A stretch of 64,000 bases of DNA from Tamarix chinensis (taxonomy: Eukaryota; Streptophyta; Magnoliopsida; Caryophyllales; Tamaricaceae): assembly GCA_030549775.1 (NCBI GenBank), contig CM060174.1:10659786-10723785 (forward strand). Direction: 5' to 3'. Positions within the stretch are counted from its first letter, which is position 1. Each line of letters opens with the position of its first letter. The notes under the pieces were generated by a model, which was not told the DNA's origin, ran no database searches, and saw only the letters and a program-made list of their open reading frames with translations. Of the stretch, positions 23,241 through 35,771 are shown in pieces. The translations under genes were made by a program, and so were the position numbers.

Positions 23241-23985
23241 ACGAAAATGGAAGTCATAAGAGAAGTGGCAAAGATGGACACAAAGAGCGATATATTCTTC
23301 CAAAAGTGAGCGGGCATTGAGACACACAGGGGCGTCAATATCATTCCCACTAGGAATGGGATCCTTCGTGTGGCCGTCGGACAGTCAAACAACCCAATCA
23401 CCTCATTTCGTTCGGTCATTTGACAGAGAGCATAGCGGAATTGGTGGGCTCGGTAGAGGACATAGTGCCACCGTGAGAAGATCACCGTCAGTCGGCGGTC
23501 AAACTTTGCGTTCAGCAGGCTCCATGGTCTGTATGTGGAACTTCATGCCACCGGATAACACCCAAGTTGAAAAATTTTTGTAGATCAAATATGTAATAAT
23601 AAAAAAAATATGTTTTATAAAATATTTATTTATTTATTTTAGATTAAATTAAAACTTGAAACAAATATTTATCTGATAAAATATTTTATTTAATAATTTT
23701 AATTATAATATAAAAAATATGTAAAATATAGAAGCAGATACTTACGATGGATGGCATTGTACGTGGACTGTGGTATATAAAATGCGTGGGCTTTGTCACT
23801 ACCCCATGGGGCTTCTAGAAAGCGGACACTATCTCAGTAGGAAAGTTTATCAACCACTTCAGGCCGATTATGGGATTTGATCGGTTCGGCCTTTTGTTTA
23901 TTCCACGAGATTCCAATTCTGTCGTATTCGGAATTCATTATTAATATTGTTTGTTTGTTTATTTTATAGGAAGTATATAAATTAA

Positions 23986-24035
<50 letters not shown>

Positions 24036-24720
24036 CTGTGAAAGAAACTGAGAGCTTGAAATATCTAATAATCAAGACTCTAGCTTCCGTTTCTTAAGTA
24101 TCATTTCATGAGTGTTATATTATTGTTATTGTTATAAAATCTAATTTAGCTAAGATTAGAATCAAGCCACTGCGCTAAGTTAGGTAATTTATAAATCTCA
24201 TCGGTATTGGGTCGAGAAATCTAGATACCTCGGATACCTCGGACGATACTTGGATACTTTGAGTGTCCGAGTTAAGTACTTGGGTTTGATTTGGAATGCT
24301 ATTACATCATGTTTGAATTCAGGCATTTCTTTCCTGCAGAAAATGCTGGTCGGCACGACCGCTTGTTTCCTAAGTTTTACTGAAACAGTAGCACACGCGA
24401 TCATGCGTAATTTCTAAGTCAAATCAAAGGACGCTAGCGAGCGGACCAATTGTTCATCGCCCTTGAAATATTCAGATGGTACGTACGCCTAAGATGAAGT
24501 AGTCGTTCAAAATTACGTGAGGTGGCTGAAGACTGCAGCTTAAGGAGAGCGGCCTAAAATGCCTGCATTATTGTTTATCAAACATAGTACGATCCTTTGT
24601 CGTATGCAGACGAGGCTTTTGCGGTCAAAACGGATGCCGAATGGCTGACTCATCGATCACGGAAGCAAAATGTGGATCGTGCGCTGAATTATAATCTTTA
24701 GTAACAACGTATTGGTGTGG
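23241..24720. other. Unrecognised, locally GC-richer sequence with an (AT)n
   Basis: 23250-23600 and 24180-24720 are less AT-rich than the surroundings. Frames at 23231-23485 (minus), 23317-23583 (plus) and 24198-24404 (minus) show no known domain. They could be unannotated single-copy sequence or old gene fragments. (AT)n runs at 23988-24032. Confidence 0.4.
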
Positions 24721-24721
24721 C

Positions 24722-25216
24722 TTAGGGGTGTCCAAGGAATAGTGCGGATCGGATTGAAATTTCGGGTGCTATGTAGTTGGGTAGGTTTACTTCATATATA
24801 TCAGGAGGATATCGAGTTGGGCTTTACGCATTGAATTTTTTTGAGAATAAAATTGATTCGGTTCTACAAATTCTGAATTATATCATATTTGGATCAATCT
24901 AATTCTATTCACAATTTGTATTTCCATTCATTTTTATTAACTTAATATAATAAAAGAAATTAAATTTTGTAGTAGTTATTATCGTTACTATACGTATTAT
25001 AGTAGTTATTATCATAATATACGTAATGATTAAAAAAATTATTATTTAGTATTATAGTTACTGTTATAAATAGAATAATAATAATAATGATGATAGTCTA
25101 TATATTTATAAATATTTTTATGATAGTTATAATAAGTATAATTATCATTTTACTAATAATGATAATAATAATTGTTACTATTATCATCTTAAGAAATATA
25201 ATAATAACTAGACATA

Positions 25217-25248
<32 letters not shown>

Positions 25249-25750
25249 ATATAATTATTATTATGTTTATAATAATAGTATATACTATAACTGCTATGTT
25301 TACATTTATAGATTTTATAATAATACTAATAATAGAATGTTTTATGATATGATATGATCGATGCTAAATTAATGTTAAAATAAAATAAGGAGAATATAGT
25401 CTCATAAGTTTTGTTTTATTTGCTATTGCGTGGGTTGCAAATTATTATTTTTTACATAAGATTTTGTTAATAGGATAATTTATTGATTTTTATATAATGA
25501 TTTATATGAGGTAAAATATTATCAAGTTTGGAATTATATTCGAGTTTGGGTTAAGTTATTTTGGGCTGGGCAAATTTATATCGGGTCAATTTGGGTTGGG
25601 ACATTCGAGTACATGTCATTATCAGGTTAGTTAGTTAGATTCATATTAGTTTCGAATAGGATCGAATTGATATCGATTTTAAATTTTTGTTTAAAATTAG
25701 ATTTCAAATCATGTCATTGGGGTTGGGTCAACTTTAGTAGCTCTAGATAT
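24722..25750. repeat. AT/triplet-rich block with GGGTYGGG-type flanks
   Basis: Starts near GGGGTGTCCAAGG, followed by GATCGGATT-type words, and ends near GGGGTTGGGTCAA. The interior has ATT triplets and a (CTA)n run at 25217-25248. It looks like a decayed transposon, but no inverted repeat or target duplication could be fixed. Confidence 0.3.
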
Positions 25751-26393
25751 GTCTTTCTGTGGGTACGGAGAAGCCATAAGCCACGTTTAAAGGAGAAAAA
25801 AAATGACATTTATTATTAACAATAGCTTACATTTCTTTCATGCATTAGTGTTCTTATTGGATGGAAAAACTTTAATTCATTATCAAAAACACTTATTTCA
25901 CGCTAGTTGTTGTATAACTGTATCACCCCCATTTTTCACTACAAAAATATTTTATTTTTAAAATATTACAGAAGCTAAAATGCATAAATACTCTTAAAGA
26001 AAAACTAGGTATTACTGCATCATCTAATTTTGGAGAGACATCCTACTGTCTATCCTAGATTAGGTATAAGATTACCACATCATCTAATTTAAGTGATTAG
26101 TGTTTTATTAACCAAGAAATATACCAAATAAGGCTCACATAGCATATCAAGTCCACTGCAATTGCATAATCATTCCAACTTATCCGTCATAACCCTTTAA
26201 GGGTGCTTAGTGTAGATATTATCAATACTTGACCAATTTGATCCACCAATTGAGTTAAATAATTCATGCCAAAATGTAAATTTCCATCATCTAGGAATCA
26301 TATCATAATATAATATCAAGTCTCAAACTATTACAAGGTTGAAAGGAAGAAGATAAAGCATTTTGGCCAAAATCGGTAGATCGATTATATACA

Positions 26394-26698
26394 TGTAATA
26401 CCCTAAATTGAGCAGAATGTTATAAGGATTGATTTGGCTACTTATATCAACATGGTATACCATCCTTTTGGTAATTCTATCCTAATAACTCCACGGTTAA
26501 GGGTGCTGGCCGTGGAGCAATTCTAGGATGGGTGACCCTCCTAGAAAGTTTTAGACATTTTCTAAAGATTTCTCGGGAAGCGCGTGAGTGAGGACAAAGT
26601 GCGCTGAAAGGACTCGTGTTGATCTGTAGGGCCAGCCGATCAATCCAAAAGTGCTCCAAGGTAGCCCCTATATGGTCGTATTGACTCGGGGTGTTATA
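26394..26698 (+). repeat. Cassandra LTR1
   Basis: Starts TGTAATACCC and ends GGGGTGTTATA. Its 5S-like part lies about 90 bp in. It differs from LTR2 at scattered positions, so the insertion is not recent. Confidence 0.9.
26487..26556 (+). other. 5S-rRNA-like segment in Cassandra LTR1
   Basis: AACTCCACGGTTAAGGGTGC and AGGATGGGTGACC match the 3' two thirds of plant 5S rRNA, including the polymerase III internal control elements (box A, intermediate element, box C region). In Cassandra this segment is thought to act as a promoter. It is not a 5S gene: its flanks are LTR and the 5' part of 5S is missing. Confidence 0.85.
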
Positions 26699-26849
26699 AA
26701 TAGTATCAAAGCGAAACCACGACTGTGAGCTGAACTTGGATGAGCCAATCAGCTACCTAGCGAGACGATTCTTAATTGGGATAAATTATATTGAGATATT
26801 TAATGGTTGAGGTGAAACGAGGATGTTGCGTTATTTGAGTGGGGGTGAA

Positions 26850-27092
26850 TGTAATACCTCAAATTAAGCGGAGTGTTATAAGAATTGATTTGGTTACTTA
26901 TATCAATATGGTATACCATACTTTTGGTGATTCCGTTCTAAGAACTTCACAGTTAAGCGTGCTGGCTGTGGAACAATTTTAGGATGGGTGACCCTACGGG
27001 GAAGTTTCAGAAGTTTTCTGAATATTTCTTGGGAAGCAAGTGAGTAAAGAAAAAGCGTGCTGAAAGGACTCGTGTTGATCTGTAGGGTCAGC
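26850..27092 (+). repeat. Cassandra LTR2, left part
   Basis: Homologous to the first 243 bp of LTR1, including a second 5S-like segment (about 26943-27013, with AGTTAAGCGTGC and AGGATGGGTGACC). It stops abruptly at element I. Confidence 0.9.
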
Positions 27093-27759
27093 TGTAACAC
27101 ACCCAAAATTCACTACTGAAAAATTTCATTTTATTAAAAAGAGTTAGCGGAAGCAAAATAATAAAACTGTGAATTCTGTAGAATACTTAGTACTAGATCG
27201 GTTCACTCTTACCATTCCAGTACCAAGTGCTAAGGTTAAAAGAGAAAAATACAACTTACGAGAAACTCAAACCAATGATTAAATCAGAGTAGCGCAATTA
27301 AACATTTATAAAAGTGTAATCCACCAATGGTGGTTACAAATCAATAATACATTAAAACCATAAACCTTAAAGGAGAAAGAGTACAACCATAAAATTTACC
27401 GGATAGTACCTTACGCTCTTTCCCGAGAGCCCCCTTGAATAGCACATGAAATGACCTGTAAGGAACACTGCCCATTGAATAGGCAGGGGCCCCACGAATG
27501 GAACCCTTCAGTACTACGGTACTGAGTAACCCTTTAAATCACACTTAACAGTAGGCCCGCAATGTAACACACGATACTACATACATACATAATGAAAGGT
27601 AAATACTTAAGATCCACAGTCATACAACCACATACTTAACGAATCAATAGTTATTAATAGGCCATAGAGAACAATCGATACGTCTGGGCCTTAAGCCCTT
27701 AATCCATCATTATCAATCATATCGGATTATAATTATTCGTGCGAGTACGGGAACCCCAC

Positions 27760-28090
27760 TATTATCCACCGGTAGACTGGTCATGCCCCGACTCACATGG
27801 TATTCCACTGTAAGTGATTAGTATTTTTTTTCATAATTTATTCACAGCCAAAACAAATTAATTGAGATCGGGACCCCCCACCATTCTGGCCGGTGGATCG
27901 GAATACAAATATGCATCATCCAGAGTAAAAAAAATCCTGGGCCACTATTATATCCAGTAGATCGGTACTCATAAACATCATCCAGGGAAAAACTATCCGG
28001 TGGATCGGTACTCATAAACATCATCCAGGGCAAAATATCCCGGGCCACTATTATATCTGGTGGATCGGTACTCATAATATAATTCAACTG
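27760..28090 (-). repeat. CCACTATTATA / GGTGGATCGGTAC repeat block of element I
   Basis: Four diverged copies of a roughly 60-bp unit with GGTGGATCGGTACTCATAA, CATCATCCAGGG and GGCCACTATTATATC. Related words occur inverted in element II (47950-48290) and in element IV (49160-49300, 52780-52960), which identifies them as one family. Confidence 0.75.
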
Positions 28091-28799
28091 GGCCTGGCTC
28101 ATTAATCTTTCACTTTAAAGATTAGTGTTTTCCCTTTTTTAATCAACAAGACAATTCCATTTATTTGCCTCGATAGGGAGATCAAGATCCTAGAACACAA
28201 AGGTACACCGATCGCATTGGTGCATAAAAGCTACTCAGTACCCTTCAACTATCAACACAAGGACGCAAAGGTACCCTAGTCGTACTGGTGCATAAAACTA
28301 ACTCAATACCCTACCGACAAGGACACCTAATCCATAAGTATGCATACCCCTTAACTAGGTCCGTAGAGCTAGATAGAGTAGATATAGGGCCTGGCTGAGG
28401 CATAAAGGCACACTAGCAAATACTAGAATAATCATGGGCTAAACCATGTCTTTAGGGTAGCGACCCCTAAAGAGCCACCATTCCCAATCTCGAGGTCTTT
28501 CACTTTAGGTTTTAGTGTCTTAATCAAGGTGATCACAAAAGCACAACAATCATATAATTATTCACTTTTAATCGTTCGGATATCATCAGATATTTCTTAT
28601 TCAAATGGTTGTTCAAGGTAACACAGAAGAATCATTAAGGCCACCCTAATCTCATCTAATTTCAAATTAGAATTCGTTCTCGTGATACTTTCTAATTATC
28701 AAATACTCTTACCTCGCTAATCAGCGATATTTGAGTCATATTGCGAAATTCCATAATCACAACGACGTGTTAGATATAAATTACTCATTTACCCCTTAC

Positions 28800-29760
28800 T
28801 TATATAATTGCTAAGTCATCCCTTCCTTACTTGACAAATTACCCTCCTTGTTACAAAATTACCAAGTTACCCCTTACTCGATTTAGGTTACCAAGTTATC
28901 GCCCATACTTATTAGGTCACTAATCTCCCTTCATAATTATTACACTTAATATACTTTTCCATTTAGTTGGTTAGGTTACCACTTTGCCCTTTTTCCTTTA
29001 TTATAATTAATAAATTATCCTTGAGTTGGTCAAATTATCAAATTACCCTTCCTTATTATCCTAATTACCAAATTATCCCTTTATTTAGTTAATTACCAAA
29101 TTACCATCCTCTATTATTAATTACCAAACTACCCTTCTTCATTGCCAAATTACCAAATTACCCTATGATTGGTTAAATTACCAAATTACCCTTTTATATG
29201 ATCATAATTACTAAACTACCCTTCTCCATTATCAAATTTACCAAATTACCCTTTGGTTATTTAAATTACCAAATTACCCCTCAAATTTATCATATTTACC
29301 ATTTTACCCTTCTCCATTATTAAATTGTCATTTTACCCTTTTCTTTTATTAAATTATTATTTTACCCTTCTCAACTATTATAGTTACCAAGTTACCCCTT
29401 TTCAATTTTCTCTTTTACCCCTTTTATTTACAAAATTATCATTTCCCCCCTTTACTTTCAAATTTACCATTTTACCTCTTTTAATTTCCAAGTTGCCATT
29501 TCGCCCTTTAATCACAAAATTACCATTTTACCCTTTAATTACAAAATTACCATTCTGCCCTTTAATCACAAAATTACCATTTTACCTTTTTATTACAAAA
29601 TCACCATTTATCCTTCTGCTTATAAATTTACCATTGTATCCATTAATTCCAAAATTACCCTTTTACACTTTAATTGTAAAATTACCACCTTGCCTTTGCC
29701 TCCAAAATTACTATAATACCCTTTTTAATTAAAAGTTACCATTTTGCCCCTTAGTACACC
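28800..29760 (+). repeat. Degenerate ATTACCAAATTACCCTT array
   Basis: More than twenty imperfect copies of ATTACCA(A/T)(A/T)TTACCCTT-type units at roughly 30-45-bp spacing, inside element I. The frame at 29325-29732 is a product of this repeat and not a gene. Confidence 0.8.
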
Positions 29761-29851
29761 ACTTGTATTAAAACATTATTATTACTACATAAAATATTAA
29801 TATTAACACCTCACCCACAACTCTTATAATTAATATAATACTTATTAGCAC

Positions 29852-29853
<2 letters not shown>

Positions 29854-29929
<76 letters not shown>
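29854..29929. repeat. (AT)n microsatellite
   Basis: 38 uninterrupted AT dinucleotides, followed by CTATATATTAG. Confidence 0.95.
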
Positions 29930-29931
<2 letters not shown>

Positions 29932-30469
29932 ATATATTAGGCCATATTCTTGTACCAGATACATTAATAAAATATCCCTAAGGCTCACAAAATATTAACC
30001 ATGCAATAAAGATCACAATATCATAATATAACATGGATAATACTTAACATTTTCATTAACCACCTAACTCTTACCTTAAACAATATTTCCATACGAACCT
30101 AACATGCTTCTTTTCATCCAAAATCACAAGAAACTAAGCATATGATATTAAACAATATATATTAAGCATAATAATATAATAGAAATTCTAATGTGCTAAC
30201 ATGCGTTAATCCATACGTTTAAATGGGATTTAACGGTTACCTTGATTCCCAGCAAAAACGAACCTTACCGGTATTCCGGTTTAAGGTTCAAGCTTGATTA
30301 TCAAAATCAATACCTAAAAATAATATCAAGACTTATTACATTAGAAATAATAAAAATCAAAGTATAAGGCTTTATAACACTTAATTAGTCAAATAATTAA
30401 ATTAAAATATTATTATACCTTAAAAATTATTACCCAAATTAATCAACAAAAGCAGCAGCTCATCTGCTT

Positions 30470-31680
30470 ATGCAGCATGAGCTGCATGCAAGGAAAGAAG
30501 GAGGAGGGGCTCGAAGGTGGTGAAAAGAGGGTAAATTGGGAACTTTCGAGTTAGTGGTTTGGGGCTAATAAAAAGACATGATGGGGAAGGATTTGGGGCA
30601 AGGGAATGGTGCAAAAGTGGAGAGGGGGTGTAGGTGGTGGTCGAGGATGGGTTGAAGGCAGCTAAGGACGGAGGAGGCGGCGGTAGCGAGGCTGCGAAGG
30701 TGGCGGCCGAGGAGGGAGTCGAAATGGGGGCTGGTGAGGAAGGAAAAGGAAGAGGAAAAATGTAAGTTTTTGGGTGGTGTTTTTGAGCAAAGTAGGATTG
30801 GGGGTGGTATAGGGGTTGCAAGGATTGGTTTAGTGGCTCAGGTGGCGGCAGAGACGGCGGAACGACAACGGATCAAGGTTGTGTAGGGTGGCTGCCGAGA
30901 AGGGAGGGAGAGAAGGGAAAAAGAAGAGAGGAGGAAGAAGGATGATTTGGGGTGGCTCAATGGGGGTTGTGATGGTTCAAGGGTGAGGTAGAGGGTGGCA
31001 GGGGGTGGTGCAGGCGACAGAAGCGGTAGAGTAAAAATAGGGTGAGTGATGGGAGGAGAAGAAAGGGAGAAAAGGAGGTCGGGGGAGCATAGAAAGCTCG
31101 ACAAGAAATGCCAGAATGAAGTAGAGGAAGAAGAAGAAAAAGAAGAGGAAGAGAGAGGAGGGGATAGGGGGCTCGAGGGGTGGCGGTAGGTGGTAGGGAA
31201 ATGGGAGTTGTAGGGAGAGGGAGGAGGATATGGTAATGGCAGGGAGAGGGAGAGGGAGAGGGAGGGATGGTGGGGCTGGTATGGTAGGAAAACGATGAGG
31301 GGGAGAGAGAGGGAGATAGGGGAGGTCAACGGGGAGAGGGGTTGTAGGTTGGGTGGCAAAAATGGTGGAGGATGGCTGGGATTCTCACTGGGGAAATAGG
31401 AAGAAGAAGAAGGGAAGAAGAAAGGGAAGGCTAGGTGCGTGCGACGAGCGGCCGAAGAAAAGAAACGGCCCGGCCCGGTTGAGGAGAAAGGAAGGAAAGA
31501 AGAGGGAGGTGGCTGTCTTAAGCGCAGGGGAGGAGAAAAATGGGCCAGCGGCCCATGTACCAGGGAGAGGAAGGGTAGGCCAAGCCAGCCGGCGGCCCAA
31601 AGAAGAAAAGGAGAAAGAAAGAAAAGAGAAAAAGGAGAAAGAGAAAGGGAAAAAGGAAAAGAAAAGGGGAAATGGAATAA
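30470..31680. repeat. Purine-rich tract (LTR leader in reverse) of element I
   Basis: Strong G/A bias on the plus strand over 1.2 kb, with GGAGG/GAAGAAG/GAGAGGG words and interspersed GGCGGC. Frames 30468-31693 on both strands are low-complexity Pro/Ser/Leu or Lys/Glu/Gly strings without domains. Elements II, III, IV and V have an equivalent tract, so it is a conserved structural part. Confidence 0.75.
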
Positions 31681-31983
31681 AATAATAAAATAGAATAATT
31701 TTGGGTAATAAATTTATTTAATAATTTAATTTAATATAATTAAAATATAAGGGTTTGAAAAAGGATAATTTTAGTAAAATAATGGTTTGAAAATTATTTA
31801 AATAAAAAGGTTATGATAAAATAAAAAAATATTTATTTTAATTTATTAAATATTTATACCCAAATTTATTTACTCAAAAATCCATAAAATAATTAAAATA
31901 AATAGATTTAAATGCTAATTTATCCCCAACAAAAGTTATTTATTAAATTATAGGCTTTTAAAAATTCAGGGGATTACACTAGC

Positions 31984-32045
31984 CGATTAATCCGAAAGCG
32001 CTTCAAGGTAGCCCCCGCATGGTCATATCGACTTGGAGTGTTACA
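31984..32045 (+). repeat. Cassandra LTR2, right part
   Basis: Continues LTR2 exactly where 27092 stopped (CGATTAATCCGAAAGCGCTT matches LTR1 from 26637) and ends GTGTTACA, then the ATACA target repeat. Confidence 0.9.
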
Positions 32046-33787
32046 ATACACTAGTCAATTAGTTTAGTCAAACTAGTCAATGGGTTCAAATTGAGAATAA
32101 CCCAAAATTTTCACAAACGAACTAGTCAATTGGTTTGACTAATTGTTTAACTCTTTTAAAGATCAGTTGATTAGTTTAGTCAAGCCAATTGATGGGTTCA
32201 AATGGAGAACAAACTAAAATCACCATAGACAAATTAGTCAATTGGTTGAGCTAATTGTTTGACTTTTCTAAGGACTATTCAATTGGTTTGGTTGAATCGG
32301 TCTATTAGCCTGCATAAAAATATCATGCCTATGCATCTCTATACATGATTCAAGCCTTAATTACCACCATATCACATATATATCATTATACACTACAAAA
32401 ATTAATATTAAACATGCTTGACTACTAAATCATGATGAGAATCATCAAACCAGGTGCATAAATATCACATCTTATCAAAATAACATAACCCTAGGCATGA
32501 ATCAATACAACACTCTTGCTATCATGTAATCATGTGAAAATAAGAGTTTCCAAACCTACACTAATCCACATGCTCAGTTACTCCACACTTTAAGTCAAGA
32601 ATGACTTACCTAGTGAAGATTAGAAAAATCCACACCAATTAGGGAAAACTTTAGTCAAAAATCCCAAATTGTGAACATCTTAAGAGAAATATTAACACTA
32701 TGAAAAATATCATTAGAATCATAAAAACCAAAACAAAACATAAGTTTTGGAGAAATAGAAAATAACACCTCATTAAAGTGGATGCCAAAGAAAACCAACT
32801 ACATCCTCAATCTTTTCCTAAATTTAACCTTATCTTGTTTAAGAGTAAAATGAGAAAGAGTTAAATAAAGGATTAGAAGAGTAAATAAGATAAAAAAAAT
32901 GAAGAACACAAAGGAGAAAGGTGTGGAGACACAAGGGAAGGAAAAAAAGTAAAGTAATTTGATGGTTGAGAGAAAATATGGAAAAATGAGAGTTATGGTT
33001 GTTAATATACCCACAACCTAACGGAAAAGGAAGGGGAGAGGTACACAACATCAATACCCTAATCCTCTCACTTGAATTTGGGCAATTTAGAGTGATTTTT
33101 TTTGGAAATAGGTTGAATCTCCCTATAACTCAAATGGTAATGGCTGAAACATTTTAGAGCAATGTGCCTTAGAGAAACCCAAACATAAGAAGGAAATAGG
33201 GATAGAAAGACATGGGAAACAAACATATATTGAAAGTATTTTCTAGAATCAAATCATTCATCTAGACATGCACATAAGAGAGATGAAGAAGGAGACAAAG
33301 TGTGAGGTCATCATCCTCCCTTTTATCAACTTTAGTCCACAAATCCATTCAAGGTAGGAACAAATATTTGATTAATGAAAAAAAAAATTATCAAAGAAGG
33401 TTTAGAAATTAATCATAGCTTGATTTCTAAGATTCAATATTGTTGGAAGAATTTTATCATCTACATCAAATTTCAAAAATAGCATAATTTAGACAAATTG
33501 ATCAATCAACTTGGTTCACCCATCAACTGGTTTCCACTACTTGATCCATTTCGCATACTAGTTGATTGGTAATCATGAACCATAACTCCGGTTAAAAATG
33601 ACAAAACAATCAATCCATTTATAGAACCATCTGATTGATGCCCCAAAAACATTTTGTTCCTTATTTTTTCCAAACTTTTTAAAATGCTTTGCAATTAAAA
33701 TCCAAAATAAAATTTTCAAAACAAGATCAATCCTCATCCAATCATCATTGAACAACACATTATAGGTTCAATTTAGGGGGTATTATA

Positions 33788-35771
33788 GTTACTGATAGAC
33801 AACATTTGAATAGTTGCCAAAATGGAAAAAATGTGAAATAATTTAAACTTTCACGATCATATGTAAGGTTGATGAAGATGACATGAGGAAGAGAAGTCTA
33901 CTAACACATGAAACCAAAAAGTAATTGTATCTTGATTAGATGTTCAAACAGAATTTTCAAAGTTCATGTTGAGTTGTTATCTTGAATATGTATGTTTAAC
34001 AAAGTGTTTCAATGAAAAGATAGCACTAAATGATTGAATGCCATAGATGAAGTCATTATTTTTTTTATTAGATTTTAAAGAGCAATACTATCATATATAC
34101 TCCAATTCCCATTTTGTGTGAGTGTAAATGAATTTGTAATTCTCCTTGATTTTGTAATTCTTAATTAGTAATAAAAATATAATTCAACTCCCGTTGTTCA
34201 TAGATATGTGTCCATTGGTCGAACCATATAAAATCCATGCTCATGACTTACTATTCATTTTTTTCATGTCATAACTTTGATAGTTTGATTACCTATTTCA
34301 ACTTATGGTTTTTTGGTGTCCAAGCCTTTAAGATCTACTTCCTAACAATTATTGTTAGAGTTATATTTTGTGATGCTTAAATCTTAGTTCAATGATATGA
34401 TGAAAACTAAATTTGATCAATCGATTAATTTTGATCTCTAAAAATTAAAAATGAGAGTAATTATGGTCCCATTTGGATTGCACAAGGAATTGGATGAAAG
34501 GACTAATAGGTTAGCCTCAATAATATATGATCAATGGGATAATATCATTTTGAAGCTGTTATTCACAATTTAAGTGTGTCCAACTAATGACGTGCGTAAG
34601 TTTTTAGTTGTAAGTGAAGTGATGAAGATTTGTAGAGGTAATTTGATCTTGGTGAAAGGGATGGAAATTAGTAGTTTGTATGTCATATAGAGAAATACTG
34701 TTACAAGTTCTACAATTGTTTTGCCATCCTTATCTAATGTTGAAGTAACAAATTGTGCCATATGAGGCTAGATTATATGGGAGAGAAATGTATGATGTCC
34801 TTAAGCTAAAGAGGATTATTATTTGGATAGGATTTTTGAGAATTATGTTCATGGTAAAAACAAAAATGTCAGTTTAAACATGATAAAAATAACTTTAAAA
34901 GGCCCCTTGATTATTTTCATTTAGAATTGTGGTGACTTTCCATTGTTTCTTTGCATATTAGTATCAAATACTTGCTGACATTTATAGCCAATTTCTCTAG
35001 GAAGGTATAGATCTATTTTCTTAAGCATTAGAATGCTGTATTTGATGCATTTCTAAAACTGAGAACTATGATTAAGAAATAAACTGGAAGATAGGTTAAA
35101 ATCCTTTATACTGATAATGGATTAGAGTTTGTTGAAAATGTATTAAGTTATTATTATGAGAAGAATGGTTTTGTTAATCACCACACGTGTGTTAGTAGGC
35201 CTTACCAAAATGATGTGGTCAGGTGTATAAATAGGATGCTTATTAAGATAGCTTGGTGCATGATTTCAAATGTTAGTTCAGGGAAGATTTTCTAGAAAAA
35301 GACTATTATACAGTGTGCTACTTGGAAAATAAATCTCCTTATTTATCCTTTAATTTCCAGACTACAAATGAGGCATGGCAGTGAAAACCCTATGATTATT
35401 TTATATTGAGAGTTTTTGGTTATCTTGCCTATATGTATGCTAATGATGGGACAATAGAGTAAAGAAATGTATCTTCTTAGGCTATGGTTTGGGTGTTAAG
35501 GGATATAAACTTTGAGATCTTGAATGTAGGAAAGTTATTATATCAAGAGATGTAACTTTTGATGAGTCTACTATGTTAACTCTTATAGTGTAGATTATTT
35601 TTCCTAGTGATTTGGGTTCATAAAGTACCAATAAAATGGTGGAGTTAGTAGTGTCATATCTACCACCTAAGCCATATAGTTCTAATGTGCCACATGCTCA
35701 ACCTTATTTGATTCATTACCCCATTGATAAATAAAAATAAAAAAGATATATAAGCCATCTTAGAGATTTGA
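33788..35771 (+). mobile_element. Ty1/copia relic: leader, gag-like part and integrase
   Basis: 33790-34330 resembles a copia LTR and leader (CAACTCCCGTTGTTCATAGA, CCATTGGTCGAACCATATAA). At 34400-34560 a gag-like start is visible. From about 34890 to 35600 broken frames give the integrase core: FSRKVWIYFLKH, NAVFDAFLK, TDNGLEFVEN (with catalytic Asp), HHTCVSRPYQN and C-terminal words such as KVIISRDVTFDESTM. Stops and frameshifts abound. The gene stops near 35771 where element VII begins. Reverse transcriptase and RNase H parts were not found. Confidence 0.8.

Larger units (their letters stand above)
27093..31978 (-). mobile_element. Element I: 4.9-kb solo-LTR-like insert in Cassandra LTR2
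   Basis: Begins TGTAACACACCC and ends GGGGATTACA, with imperfect 5-bp target repeats TCAGC (27088-27092) and CTAGC (31979-31983). There is no primer-binding site or coding region. In reverse orientation it has the layout of element II: a terminal block with CAGTACCAAGTGCTAAGG (27222 on), a (G)GATCGGTACTCATAA/CCACTATTATA repeat (27760-28090), an ATTACCAAATTACCCTT-type array (28800-29760), (AT)n (29854-29929), and a purine-rich tract (30470-31680) that is the leader in reverse. Long gag/pol-free TG...CA units with short target repeats fit solo LTRs, perhaps of a Tekay/Del-type Gypsy lineage; that assignment is inference. Confidence 0.75.
26394..32045 (+). mobile_element. Cassandra TRIM retrotransposon, complete, interrupted by element I
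   Basis: Two 305-bp LTRs flank a 151-bp internal region. LTR1 is 26394-26698. LTR2 is 26850-27092 plus 31984-32045, split by element I; adding the pieces gives exactly 305 bp. The element is bounded by the direct repeat ATACA (26389-26393 and 32046-32050). A primer-binding site (TAGTATCAAAGC, near-match to the initiator tRNA-Met complement TGGTATCAGAGC) follows LTR1 at 26701-26712, and a polypurine tract GAGTGGGGGTGA (26837-26848) precedes LTR2. Each LTR carries a 5S-rRNA-like segment, the mark of Cassandra. The native length of 761 bp is normal for the family. It codes for no protein and must use proteins supplied by other elements. Confidence 0.92.
25919..33787 (-). mobile_element. Element 0: solo-LTR-like, reverse, host of Cassandra
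   Basis: The left end TGTATCACCCCCATTTTT (25919) and right end GGGGGTATTATA (to 33787) match the terminal style of the other long elements in this window. Net of the Cassandra insert it is about 2.2 kb. The right part (32046-33600) carries many variants of a CAATTGGTTTGG word. Possible target repeats are poor (ATAAC/GTTAC), so the limits are tentative. It has no coding region. Confidence 0.45.

Noticed and set aside
23231..23583. Overlapping frames on both strands in GC-richer sequence
   Set aside because: Neither shows a recognised domain; kept only as an unrecognised region.
26487..26556. A 5S rRNA gene
   Set aside because: Only the 3' two thirds resembles 5S, it sits inside an LTR, and it occurs in both LTRs; it is the Cassandra domain.
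29325..29732. 135-codon frame with repeated KLPF-type units
   Set aside because: Direct product of the ATTACC repeat array in element I.
25217..29929. CRISPR-like array
   Set aside because: The repeats are degenerate microsatellite or LTR repeats without uniform spacers, and the DNA is a plant nuclear genome.
30468..31693. Pro/Ser-rich and Lys/Glu-rich frames
   Set aside because: Low-complexity strings from a purine-rich LTR leader; overlapping frames on both strands are equally long.
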